In this document: positions 46,178-55,751 of the stretch, one piece after another
Position numbering within the stretch: the first letter of the stretch is position 1
Layout of the letters: the number at the start of each line of letters is the position of its first letter
Assembly: GCA_021186555.1 (NCBI GenBank)
Contig: JAJKFL010000012.1
Coordinates: 3,013,244 to 3,077,243 of the forward strand
Reading direction: 5' to 3'
Source of the DNA: Reticulitermes speratus
Taxonomy: Eukaryota > Arthropoda > Insecta > Blattodea > Rhinotermitidae
Length of the DNA stretch: 64,000 nucleotides
The notes under the pieces: generated by a model
What the model was told of the DNA's origin: nothing
Databases searched by the model: none
Seen by the model: the letters and a program-made list of their open reading frames with translations, nothing else
Made by a program: the position numbers and the translations under genes

Positions 46178-46437
46178 AGGTAAAGCAATCCCATTACAGG
46201 CCGTGACAGGCCCTTAGGGCTCCAGGAGGTCGAGGCTCCCAGGTTTTTAGACAATCGGCACATGAAGGTGGTAAGGTTGTCAGCCCTACGCACCGGCCGC
46301 CTTTACCCCCCAGGAAAGATTCTTGGTACTCATTTCTGTTAGAGACTGAGTCGATCCTAGGGCCATAGTGCGACCGAAACGATTATGTCAGTGAAAAATT
46401 CTAGTGACACCATCGGGAATCGAACCCGCGACGTTTC
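46178..46437 (-). mobile_element. SINE-1, 5'-truncated, perfect 13-bp TSD
   Basis: The direct repeat atgaatgttatta occurs at 46165-46177 and 46438-46450. On the minus strand the copy begins just upstream of the B box (cgggttcgattcccgatgg), so the A box is lost, and runs through the SINE-1 body to the tail gggattgctttacct, as in the full-length copy at 1638. Confidence 0.92.
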
Positions 46438-46552
46438 ATGAATGTTATTACTACTATCATCATCATCATCATCCATCTCCGATCCTCATAGCTCCTTCTC
46501 TACGATCTCTCCCCTTTATATTCTCCAACTGGCTGCTTCCCAAAATGTTTCT

Positions 46553-47908
46553 TCACTAATATCTGTATACACTAATATCTGTGTACACTAATATATGTGT
46601 ACACTAATATCTGTATACTCTAATATCTGTATACACTAATATCTGTGTACGCTAATATCTGTATACACTAATATTATATACACTAATATCTGTATATACT
46701 AATATCTGTATACACTAATATCTGTATATACTAATATCTGTATACACTAATATCTGTATACACTAATATCTGTATATACTAATATCTGTATACACTAATA
46801 TCTGTGTACACTAATATCTGTATACACTAATATCTGTGTACACTAATATCTGTATACACTAATATCTATATACTAATATCTGTATACACTAATATCTGTG
46901 TACACTAATATCTGTATACACTAATATCTGTGTGCACTAATAGCTGTATACACTAATATCTGTATACACTAATATCTGTATACACTAATATCTGTATACA
47001 CTAATATCTGTATATACTAATATCTGTATACACTAATATCTGTGTGCACTAATATCTGTATACACTAATATCTGTGTACACTAATATCTGTATACACTAA
47101 TATCTATATACTAATATCTGTATACACTAATATCTGTGTACACTAATATCTGTATACACTAATATCTGTGTGCACTAATAGCTGTATACACTAATATCTG
47201 TATACACTAATATCTGTATACACTAATATCTGTGTACACTAATATCTGTATACACTAATATCTATATACTAATATCTGTATACACTAATATCTGTGTACA
47301 CTAATATCTGTATACACTAATATCTGTGTGCACTAATAGCTGTATACACTAATATCTGTATACACTAATATCTATATACTAATATCTGTATACACTAATA
47401 TCTGTGTACAATAATATCTGTATACACTAATATCTGTGTGCACTAATATCTGTATACACTAATATCTGTGTGCACTAATATCTGTATACACTAATATCTG
47501 TGTACACTAATATCTGTATACACTAATATCTATATACTAATATCTGTATACACTAATATCTGTGTACACTAATATCTGTATACACTAATATCTGTGTGCA
47601 CTAATAGCTGTATACACTAATATCTGTATACACTAATATCTGTATACACTAATATCTGTATACACTAATATCTGTATACACTAATATCTGTATACACTAA
47701 TATCTGTGTACACTAATATCTGTATACACTAATATCTATATACTAATATCTGTATACACTAATATCTGTGTACACTAATATCTGTATACACTAATATCTG
47801 TGTGCACTAATAGCTGTATACACTAATATCTGTATACACTAATATCTGTATACACTAATATCTGTATACACTAATATCTGTATACACTAATATCTGTATA
47901 CACTCCCT
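46553..47908. repeat. 16-bp minisatellite, about 85 copies, with super-repeats
   Basis: The unit is ctgtatacactaatat, with forms ctgtgtacac, ctgtgtgcac..agctg and a 13-bp form ctatatactaatat. The 13-bp form followed by the gtgcac..tagctg form recurs as an ordered block near 46865, 47105, 47265, 47529 and 47741, showing block duplication. Confidence 0.95.
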
Positions 47909-47909
47909 T

Positions 47910-48545
47910 CCCCCAACTTATCTTCGGCGTATCCTGCCTAAGTTTATTATCTATTAGCACGGCGTGCAGTCACACGTGATTGTACACGTACATCCAAAAA
48001 CCTGCAAGGAACACTTCTGTATATTGGAAGTTCACAACGTTGAATTCTGTCGTGTAGGCAGAGTTGATATGACGTTGTGCCTGGCGGGCCAAGAGACGGC
48101 TCGGCCTCTGCCAAGCTGCTCCGTCTCTTGTCACACAGTGCTCGCTGGAGCTCGTCTGCTATTTCCAATGGAATGCTCCCGACAGCAATACATCGCGCGG
48201 CAGTTTGTTGCATCCAAATTGCGAATCGATTGAAAAAAGATTCGATACGGAAGTAAATTTAGAAACCTTAACGGCATATTTTATATTTAAATCACAAATT
48301 TCAGAACTGAGTTTCGACATTACTTACTGCGTGCATTTTGATTTAATTACATAATTTGAGTCACCCTGTACACGAAACTCACTACACAACATACAGGGAC
48401 AAGATCCGTAAGGGATCGAAGGTGCATTAGGTGTTCGTATACAAACAAAAAACTACAACATAGCAACATAAAACTTTTTAACCATATTTAATGAAAACGC
48501 CATAATAAATATGACTGTTTTATTTTTTGTGAAATTCATCCCTTT
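47910..48545. other. Unassigned; an 88-codon minus ORF at 48213-47947
   Basis: The minus ORF starts M-Q-Q-T-A-A-R-C-I-A and is balanced in composition, so it may be a mobile-element fragment. I could not assign it and saw no splice sites or family motif. Confidence 0.3.
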
Positions 48546-48554
48546 GTAGTGTAA

Positions 48555-48670
48555 CGTATCAGTATTGACATACATGCTGTCGTCAGCCACAACAAATTTT
48601 GTTAGTTTCGTCAATATATGCTACATGTTTCGGTCGCGTGGACCGTCCTCAGGCATTAAAATGTACGACT
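48555..48670 (-). ncRNA. Minimal type I hammerhead ribozyme motif (Penelope-like type)
   Basis: The motif covers 48656-48618 on the minus strand: AUGC (stem I), CUGAGGA, one extra C, GGUC/GACC (stem II, 5-base loop CACGC), GAAA, then C-AU-G-U closing a 2-bp stem III, A (cleavage site after GUA) and GCAU, which pairs perfectly with AUGC. All conserved core bases are present. The extra pyrimidine before stem II is constant in this window; viroid hammerheads with an extra base there are known. Minimal type I hammerheads are established in flanking repeats of animal Penelope-like elements. No reverse transcriptase lies nearby, so this is a solo end. Confidence 0.75.
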
Positions 48671-48674
48671 TTAA

Positions 48675-49280
48675 AAATAGAAATATAAGTGCATTGAGAT
48701 ATTTTAAAAATTTGAGAGATCCCACAAATTATACAAGCTATTACAAACTTTATGTAGCATTGGAATGAAAATATTTATATATTTCTCGTATGTGCTTCTT
48801 GATTTTATGTCCTTCCTGTTTTTTTCTAAAGGTTGTTAAAACTCCTATTTAGTTCTAGTACTTAGTTGGCTGGTGTCCTTATGGACAATCGTAAATGCTG
48901 TTGACATCGATAGGTAGTTGTTATGTGTGTAATAAATATGTCTGTATTAATATTCAGAACAATTCTGTATATCACTTCTACACGCGTTTTGTTTTGTTAC
49001 GTTCTTTCTTATTGTCTCTGCTATCTACTTACTACATTACGTCTGCAGACGAAGTTTCTTCTTCTTATTTGTGTTGCGTTTTGTTGGCACATAATTAGTT
49101 TTTGGAAAGTATCCTGTAATTAAGAAGTGGTGTGAGTGTGCTAGTTGACTGTTATTTGAAATTTTCGTAAAATTATCCTTAAACTTGCACTTTTTGTAGT
49201 TGTCCTGTCTTTTGTAGCGGTGCTGCCCGTAGGTCTGGCCAACTAAGTACCGACAGGATTAGCATCGTATTATTACATGG
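48675..49280. other. AT-rich, nothing recognised
   Basis: This could be the interior of a decayed element continuing from the hammerhead end, but no coding motif is visible. Confidence 0.3.
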
Positions 49281-49283
49281 TGG

Positions 49284-49443
49284 TCAGGTTGATGTGACAT
49301 CAACTGTGACATCAACTGTGACTTCAACTGTGACTTCAACTGTGACTTCAACTGTGACTTCAACTGTGACTTCAACTGTGACATCAACTGTGACTTCAAC
49401 TGTGACATCAACTGTGACTTCAACTGTGACATCAACTGTGACC
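49284..49443. repeat. 12-bp minisatellite, about 13 copies
   Basis: The unit is tgtgacwtcaac. Being a multiple of three it gives an artefactual T-S-T-V ORF on the plus strand. Confidence 0.92.
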
Positions 49444-49574
49444 ACTCATCAACTTCTATGCGAGAATTTCGTGATTACAAACGAGACTGTAGTAACCGAA
49501 TTGTGTTGCTATAATCGTCAAAACGTCTTCGAATGCCGACTGTCTAATTAAAATGATTGTTATATGTTTCTTTG

Positions 49575-49845
49575 TGTTTTGTTTAACGACGCTCTCAGTA
49601 TCTCAAAATATGGAGAATGGAATACCAGAATGATGTGTGAGTAACAAATTGCAAGGCATGTAGAAAGAATATGTCAAGGCCCAATTTAGAATGCCATTCT
49701 TGTACTTGCCTGGAGGGACTGAGGACAGCCGCGATAACTCCCAGTCAAGCGAGCCGGTATCCGGCCGGACAGAGGTTAGAACCCGCGTCCTCGCACATAC
49801 GAAGCAGCAGTGCTAACTACTGGACAGCGACGTTCTTTCTGTGAA
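49575..49845 (-). mobile_element. SINE-5 copy
   Basis: The minus strand has gttagcactgctgcttcgta, B-box-like gcgggttctaacct, then ctgtcctcagtccctccag, gcaagtacaagaatggca and ctaaattgggcc, and ends with gagcgtcgttaaacaaaaca. It is a longer copy than 25024-25185 and shows the family's 3' end. Confidence 0.75.
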
Positions 49846-50489
49846 AGGTTAGCGCAGCGGTGCTACTCCGGATAAATTCATCTTCAGAATTTTAACAGAA
49901 TTATTTGTTCCGGTATCAAACTTTGTAATCTCTTAATCACTTCCCTTCTTTCCTCATATTTCGTTCTATTAATACTAATACTAACAAATCGAATATTTGG
50001 CAGATCGTTCAAAAGTTCTGCTGCACGCATCTAAGACTAAAACAATCATCCACGATGCTTCTTACTTTATCTGATCTATAGGGCTTAGATTGTTAGTTTA
50101 ACCATAATGAATCATTTACATTTTCTGCTTTTCTATTACTTGTATAAGATTAAGACTTCAAAAGTTATCCACCTTGAAGCTCATATAACGCAACATTTTA
50201 TTGCTGTATTCTAACTGTTACGATACTAGCCACCTTAGTCCAACCCACATGTTCCCCCGTGCTCATATTAGCTTCATAATTACAATATCGTACGTTTGGT
50301 TACTCGGAACCCTAAAACGCATAAGTGTGCAGTCATGTTAATACTTTGTTACTGAAAATTTGTCTAGTGGCGTCGTTAAACACTACGCATGTTCGCAGTA
50401 ACGCATTTTATGCAGCAAGATAATGTGTCGATAGCTGACCTGAAGGAAAACGCAGGCGATTTCAGAAGGAACTCTACATTAGCTGGCGG

Positions 50490-51048
50490 GGCAGTCCTGA
50501 CATCGTGTGTTCTGACCTGTTGTAGCTTTGAAGGCAGTCCTGACATCGTGTGTTCTGACCTGTTGTAGCTTTGAAGGCAGTCCTGACATCGTGTGTTCTG
50601 ACCTGTTGTAGCTTTGAAGGCAGTCCTGACATCGTGTGTTCTGACCTGTTGTAGCTTTGAAGGCAGTCCTGACATCGTGTGTTCTGACCTGTTGTAGCTT
50701 TGAAGGCAGTCCTGACATCGTGTGTTCTGACCTGTTGTAGCTCTGAAGGCAGTCCTGACATCGTGTGTTCTGACCTGTTGTAGCTTTGAAGGCAGTCCTG
50801 ACATCGTGTGTTCTGACCTGTTGTAGCTCTGAAGGCAGTCCTGACATCGTGTGTTCTGACCTGTTGTAGCTTTGAAGGCAGTCCTGACATCGTGTGTTCT
50901 GACCTGTTGTAGCTTTGAAGGCAGTCCTGACATCGTGTGTTCTGACCTGTTGTAGCTTTGAAGGCAGTCCTGACATCGTGTGTTCTGACCTGTTGTAGCT
51001 TTGAAGGCAGTCCTGACATCGTGTGTTCTGACCTGTTGTAGCTTTGAA
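50490..51048. repeat. 43-bp minisatellite, 13 copies (unit 1)
   Basis: The unit is ggcagtcctgacatcgtgtg plus ttctgacctgttgtagcttt and gaa. Two units carry ctctgaa. 43 is not a multiple of three and no minus frame has a stop, which produces three overlapping minus ORFs of 202-230 codons without any being a gene. Confidence 0.97.
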
Positions 51049-51399
51049 GCAGGACTGTGAATTTGCAAGTAAACGGAAACACGTCAACAGGTGACTAGTG
51101 CTTATTACTTCCGCCATGTGCCTTTGGTTTCCGTGACTGAGAAAACGAGTGAATAAAAGGCATTTCTACGTAAGAGTTTTGACGTCAAAAAATGCAAATC
51201 CTATTTGTGATTTCATTAGCAAACGTTTTTAAGTCGTATTTTACAGTTTAGAATATTTTATATAATTTCCTTATTTTCAAAACAGAAGTGGAAATCAGGA
51301 CGTAATTCAAATTATTAATATATTTCAGACACTTCCTCTGATCTGCAGCCCACATACCTTTACTGACGCACTTTTACTACGGATAATGTCTGCTGCACA

Positions 51400-51825
51400 C
51401 ACGGCCGGAATAAGGGGCAGGCCAGCCCGGCAGCTGCCCGGGGCGTCAAGCTATAAGCGGCGCTAAGATGTCACTGGAGGAAATATGGTGCTAGTAAACT
51501 TGGATGGTGCTAGTAAACTTGGATGGTGCTAGTAAACTTGGATGGTGCTAGTAAACTTGGATGGTGCTAGTAAACTTGGATGGTGCTAGTAAACTTGGGT
51601 GGTGCTAGTAAACTTGGATGGTGCTAGTAAACTTGGATGGTGCTAGTAAACTTGGGATTTCACACGCGAAAGAATTTCTCCGAAAATAACCCGCAGTTTG
51701 GCCACGCGTTCTCAAAAATTTTCTCCAGCCCTGTCCTAGGCCGAAAAAGTTTAAAGAATATCGGTTTGAAGTGGCGCCGAATTATCAGCCTGCCCGGGGC
51801 GTCCACGAGCCTCAGACCGGCCCTG
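51400..51825. mobile_element. Non-autonomous hAT-like element with 19-bp minisatellite (copy 1)
   Basis: The left end cacggccggaataaggggca and the right end, on the other strand CAGGGCCGGTCTGAGG, form imperfect terminal inverted repeats. They are flanked by an 8-bp target duplication with one mismatch (gctgcaca 51392-51399, gctgcacg 51826-51833). Subterminal GC-rich blocks (gcccggggcgtc) occur near both ends. Nine copies of tggtgctagtaaacttgga lie inside (51485-51655). No transposase. Confidence 0.75.
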
Positions 51826-52475
51826 GCTGCACGCAGTCATGTATACCGCTTGTTGCTGCTTAGCTCTTTTCGTGTTCGAAAAACTTTAAGGTTATTCGGA
51901 TTACAAAAACGACATCGCAACTGAACATACAACAACTGAAGAGTTAAGTCTTCTGGGATGTGACACTGTGTAGAGCGAGTAGTTGCCGACGTTTCGAAAG
52001 ATGGTAGCTTCTTCATCTAAGACTAAAACAATCATCCACGATGCTTCTTACTTTATCTGATCTATAGGGCTTAGATTGTTAGTTTAACCATAATGAATCA
52101 TTTACATTTTCTGCTTTTCTATTACTTGTATAAGATTAAGACTTCAAAAGTTATCCACCTTGAAGCTCATATAACGCAACATTTTATTGCTGTATTCTAA
52201 CTGTTACGATACTAGCCACCTTAGTCCAACCCACATGTTCCCCCGTGCTCATATTAGCTTCATAATTACAATATCGTACGTTTGGTTACTCGGAACCCTA
52301 AAACGCATAAGTGTGCAGTCATGTTAATACTTTGTTACTGAAAATTTGTCTAGTGGCGTCGTTAAACACTACGCATGTTCGCAGTAACGCATTTTATGCA
52401 GCAAGATAATGTGTCGATAGCTGACCTGAAGGAAAACGCAGGCGATTTCAGAAGGAACTCTACATTAGCTGGCGG

Positions 52476-53034
52476 GGCAGTCCTGACATCGTGTGTTCTG
52501 ACCTGTTGTAGCTTTGAAGGCAGTCCTGACATCGTGTGTTCTGACCTGTTGTAGCTTTGAAGGCAGTCCTGACATCGTGTGTTCTGACCTGTTGTAGCTT
52601 TGAAGGCAGTCCTGACATCGTGTGTTCTGACCTGTTGTAGCTTTGAAGGCAGTCCTGACATCGTGTGTTCTGACCTGTTGTAGCTTTGAAGGCAGTCCTG
52701 ACATCGTGTGTTCTGACCTGTTGTAGCTCTGAAGGCAGTCCTGACATCGTGTGTTCTGACCTGTTGTAGCTTTGAAGGCAGTCCTGACATCGTGTGTTCT
52801 GACCTGTTGTAGCTCTGAAGGCAGTCCTGACATCGTGTGTTCTGACCTGTTGTAGCTTTGAAGGCAGTCCTGACATCGTGTGTTCTGACCTGTTGTAGCT
52901 TTGAAGGCAGTCCTGACATCGTGTGTTCTGACCTGTTGTAGCTTTGAAGGCAGTCCTGACATCGTGTGTTCTGACCTGTTGTAGCTTTGAAGGCAGTCCT
53001 GACATCGTGTGTTCTGACCTGTTGTAGCTTTGAA
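52476..53034. repeat. 43-bp minisatellite, 13 copies (unit 2)
   Basis: Same copy number and same positions of the ctctgaa variants as in unit 1. Confidence 0.97.
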
Positions 53035-53385
53035 GCAGGACTGTGAATTTGCAAGTAAACGGAAACACGTCAACAGGTGACTAGTGCTTATTACTTCCGC
53101 CATGTGCCTTTGGTTTCCGTGACTGAGAAAACGAGTGAATAAAAGGCATTTCTACGTAAGAGTTTTGACGTCAAAAAATGCAAATCCTATTTGTGATTTC
53201 ATTAGCAAACGTTTTTAAGTCGTATTTTACAGTTTAGAATATTTTATATAATTTCCTTATTTTCAAAACAGAAGTGGAAATCAGGACGTAATTCAAATTA
53301 TTAATATATTTCAGACACTTCCTCTGATCTGCAGCCCACATACCTTTACTGACGCACTTTTACTACGGATAATGTCTGCTGCACA

Positions 53386-53811
53386 CACGGCCGGAATAAG
53401 GGGCAGGCCAGCCCGGCAGCTGCCCGGGGCGTCAAGCTATAAGCGGCGCTAAGATGTCACTGGAGGAAATATGGTGCTAGTAAACTTGGATGGTGCTAGT
53501 AAACTTGGATGGTGCTAGTAAACTTGGATGGTGCTAGTAAACTTGGATGGTGCTAGTAAACTTGGATGGTGCTAGTAAACTTGGGTGGTGCTAGTAAACT
53601 TGGATGGTGCTAGTAAACTTGGATGGTGCTAGTAAACTTGGGATTTCACACGCGAAAGAATTTCTCCGAAAATAACCCGCAGTTTGGCCACGCGTTCTCA
53701 AAAATTTTCTCCAGCCCTGTCCTAGGCCGAAAAAGTTTAAAGAATATCGGTTTGAAGTGGCGCCGAATTATCAGCCTGCCCGGGGCGTCCACGAGCCTCA
53801 GACCGGCCCTG
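53386..53811. mobile_element. Non-autonomous hAT-like element (copy 2 by segmental duplication)
   Basis: This copy arose with the surrounding duplication, not by transposition, because its flanks are the same as in unit 1. Confidence 0.75.
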
Positions 53812-53934
53812 GCTGCACGCAGTCATGTATACCGCTTGTTGCTGCTTAGCTCTTTTCGTGTTCGAAAAACTTTAAGGTTATTCGGATTACAAAAACGACA
53901 TCGCAACTGAACATACAACAACTGAAGAGTTAAG

Positions 53935-54080
53935 TCTTCTGGGATGTGACACTGTGTAGAGCGAGTAGTTGCCGACGTTTCGAAAGATGGTAGCTTCTTC
54001 ATCGTCAAGGTCAAGCAATCGACGAAAAAATGGGGGCCGGCAACTACTCGCCCAGAGACATGGCGTCACATCCCCAAAGA
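53935..54080. repeat. Hammerhead-family foldback, complete inverted pair
   Basis: The left arm gggatgtgacactgtgtaga, gcgagtagttgccgacg is complementary to the right arm ggccggcaactactcgccca, gagacatggcgtcacatccc. Between them, on the minus strand, lies GATGAAGAAGCTACCATCTTTCGAAAC, a decayed core. The same left arm in unit 1 (51952-52013) is cut by the duplication junction. Confidence 0.7.
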
Positions 54081-54084
54081 TCCC

Positions 54085-54715
54085 GCTGTGAACACCTCAT
54101 ATATCGCACTATAATCACGATATCTCCACGTAGCTGTGGGACTGGATCTGCAGTTCCGGCTGCTTTACCCCTCGGTCGCAGAGCCCTTTGCTTTGCCGAC
54201 TGGTTGGGCGCAGAACCAATCTGGATGCGACGTTTCGAAACAGGCAAGCAGTAATCCTGCTGTCATCACTTGTTTTAGTCTATATATTGTCCGATCTATC
54301 CCAGCTTCCCGTTAGGTTGTTAGTTGGTTGGTTTGTGTGTCTGTCAGTTCACAAGCGGTCTAGAATTACAATTATGCCAATTACATATGAATGAAGGTTA
54401 CTGTCTTATGGTGTCTGACGTCATGAGTGCGGTAGGTTGTACAAATCTTACGGCGAAACACGTTTTCTCCATATTCAGGGTAGAAGTGTGCTCTTCACGT
54501 ACCTCCCAAACGTATGTACTTATGTACACGGTGTCAGATTACAGAATCACAATATCTACTGAAGTAACCTCCAACACCATACACCCTGTAAGTGCTGTAC
54601 GTGATCCAGATAGGCCCGACGTGGCACGCAACCTGTTGCAGTACGCGGCCGATCGCACTTAGGCCTGCTTTTGGGTTGAAGGAATGGAGACTGCTGTTTT
54701 ATTTACGAGGGAGAT
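54085..54715. other. Nothing firmly recognised
   Basis: A 112-codon plus ORF (54324-54662) has no recognised motif or splice sites. The segment 54150-54250 is somewhat GC-rich. Confidence 0.3.
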
Positions 54716-54716
54716 T

Positions 54717-54830
54717 CTAACTTCACGTAGCGAAGTTTCTCTAGAGATGCTAACAGTTCCTCAGCTAGTCAAATTTCTCACATTTTATGGGACCCAAAAG
54801 CTCATTAACGTGTCCACTTGCAAAGCATAG
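54717..54830 (-). mobile_element. LINE tail fragment
   Basis: The minus strand reads ctagctgaggaactgttagc, tctctagagaaacttcgct, comparable with the terminal gaggaact..aagctccccaag tail of the LINE copies at 20884 and 41110. Confidence 0.45.
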
Positions 54831-54937
54831 TATACTTCTGGCTACAAGAATGAAATTACAATGTTTAGAATGTATGCGTCTATCGAAAGGAATAAAATAC
54901 TTCTAAGTACTTACGAGAACCAAAATTTTGTTACTAG

Positions 54938-55225
54938 CATGTGTTCAAAAATCACCAACTAATGCACATAAACTTTTCAATAGTTTATTCTTAAAATACT
55001 TTTTAAGAATAAACTATTTAAAAGTTTATGTGCATCAGTTGGTGATTTTTGAACACATCACATTTGAAAATGCACGGTAGATACAACGTTAAATTTGTTA
55101 CTAGCACTTTACATTGCAAAAACCCCCCAACGACTTTTATGCACAAATATGAGGACTACAATAAAAGTGCAATTAAACATTGTCACAATTACAAAACCTA
55201 ATGCAGCTACATGTTTCGGCAGTAG
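54938..55225. repeat. Hairpin (about 58-bp arms) with hammerhead-family remnant
   Basis: The left arm 54940-54997 (atgtgttcaaaaatcaccaa, tgcacataaacttttcaa, tagtttattcttaaaa) pairs with 55001-55059. It is followed by aatgcacggtagatacaacg, the motif related to the 35-bp minisatellite, and on the minus strand by gccgaaacatgtagctgcat (55217-55198), a hammerhead 3' half whose stem II has been deleted. Confidence 0.75.
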
Positions 55226-55497
55226 GTTTTCAGTAAATGAGTGTTCTGTCTGGCGGATTTGTATTGGTCTGTCTGTATACAAATCACAACGGGGATGAAA
55301 TACACAAAGTTGTCTAAATGCTGTAAGGCGTTCTCTGTCAGGTCCGCAATAAGAAACACGAAAGAGACAAGTCACATTGTTATGTATAGTAGATAATTTT
55401 TAAAGGGGGGGGAATTACCTGTGAGTTTTATTTTTGTCATAACTTTCGATGCTGTAAGGTTTATGTGAACGAAACTGTGTGCAGTGGCTGTACTTAC

Positions 55498-55582
55498 CTG
55501 CCCCATCAGAGGCCTGCAGACCGGAACAGGCGAGGATGATAGCCACGACGAGGACCAAGACGAGACACGCGGAGGGGGCCAT
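55498..55582 (-). CDS. Candidate first coding exon: signal peptide of a secreted protein
   Basis: ATG at 55582 in good context (gtgccATGG) opens 28 codons: MAPSACLVLVLVVAIILA then C-S-G-L-Q-A-S-D-G-A. After one more base it stops at a near-perfect donor (GCAG followed by GTAAGTAC), leaving phase 1. Residues 6-18 are strongly hydrophobic and cleavage near residue 24 (L-Q-A) is plausible; a phase-1 intron just after a signal peptide is common in secreted proteins. A TATA box and initiator lie at the right distance upstream. Codons are GC-rich, unlike the surrounding repeats. The next exon in phase is at 36365-36292. Identity is unknown. Confidence 0.7.
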
Positions 55583-55589
55583 GGCACAT

Positions 55590-55632
55590 ACACGACTGGG
55601 CCACTGGCGCTACTGTCAGCTCCTATACCTTG
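55590..55632 (-). promoter_or_regulatory. TATA box and initiator upstream of the signal-peptide exon
   Basis: The minus strand has GGTATAGG (TATA, first T at 55627) and CCCAGTCG, with a candidate start A at 55597: a TATA-to-start distance of 30 bases, the canonical value. The 5' UTR would be about 14 bases. Upstream (55633-55690) the sequence is GC-rich with cccgccccc-type boxes. This spacing is the strongest independent support for a real gene start here. Confidence 0.6.
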
Positions 55633-55751
55633 CCCCCACCCCCACTGGGGGCGGGGCATCGCCCACCTGGCCGCACGTGGGAGGTGCGGTCACATCTCGT
55701 TATGCTGTTAATAAAATATACGATTCAAACAACTAACAAATAAAGCCCGAG

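Larger units (their letters stand above)
50028..52013. repeat. 1,986-bp direct tandem duplication, unit 1
   Basis: It is identical in length and apparently in sequence to 52014-53999. It contains a 43-bp minisatellite (50490-51048), a hAT-like element (51400-51825) and part of a hammerhead-family end (51952-52013). The junction shares catc with both outer breakpoints (50028-50031, 52014-52017, 54000-54003), that is 4 bp of microhomology. This is either a very recent duplication or an assembly error. Confidence 0.95.
52014..53999. repeat. 1,986-bp direct tandem duplication, unit 2
   Basis: It includes the second copies of the 43-bp array (52476-53034), the hAT-like element (53386-53811) and its 19-bp array (53471-53641). 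All short ORFs recur at exactly +1,986 with identical translations. Confidence 0.95.

Noticed and set aside
49284..49551. Threonine/serine-rich mucin-like ORF
   Set aside because: The open frame is made by a 12-bp repeat; no signal peptide, and the flanking codons have no support.
50376..53103. ORFs of 202-230 codons, six in two sets
   Set aside because: Frames of a 43-bp minisatellite, duplicated with the 1,986-bp segment.
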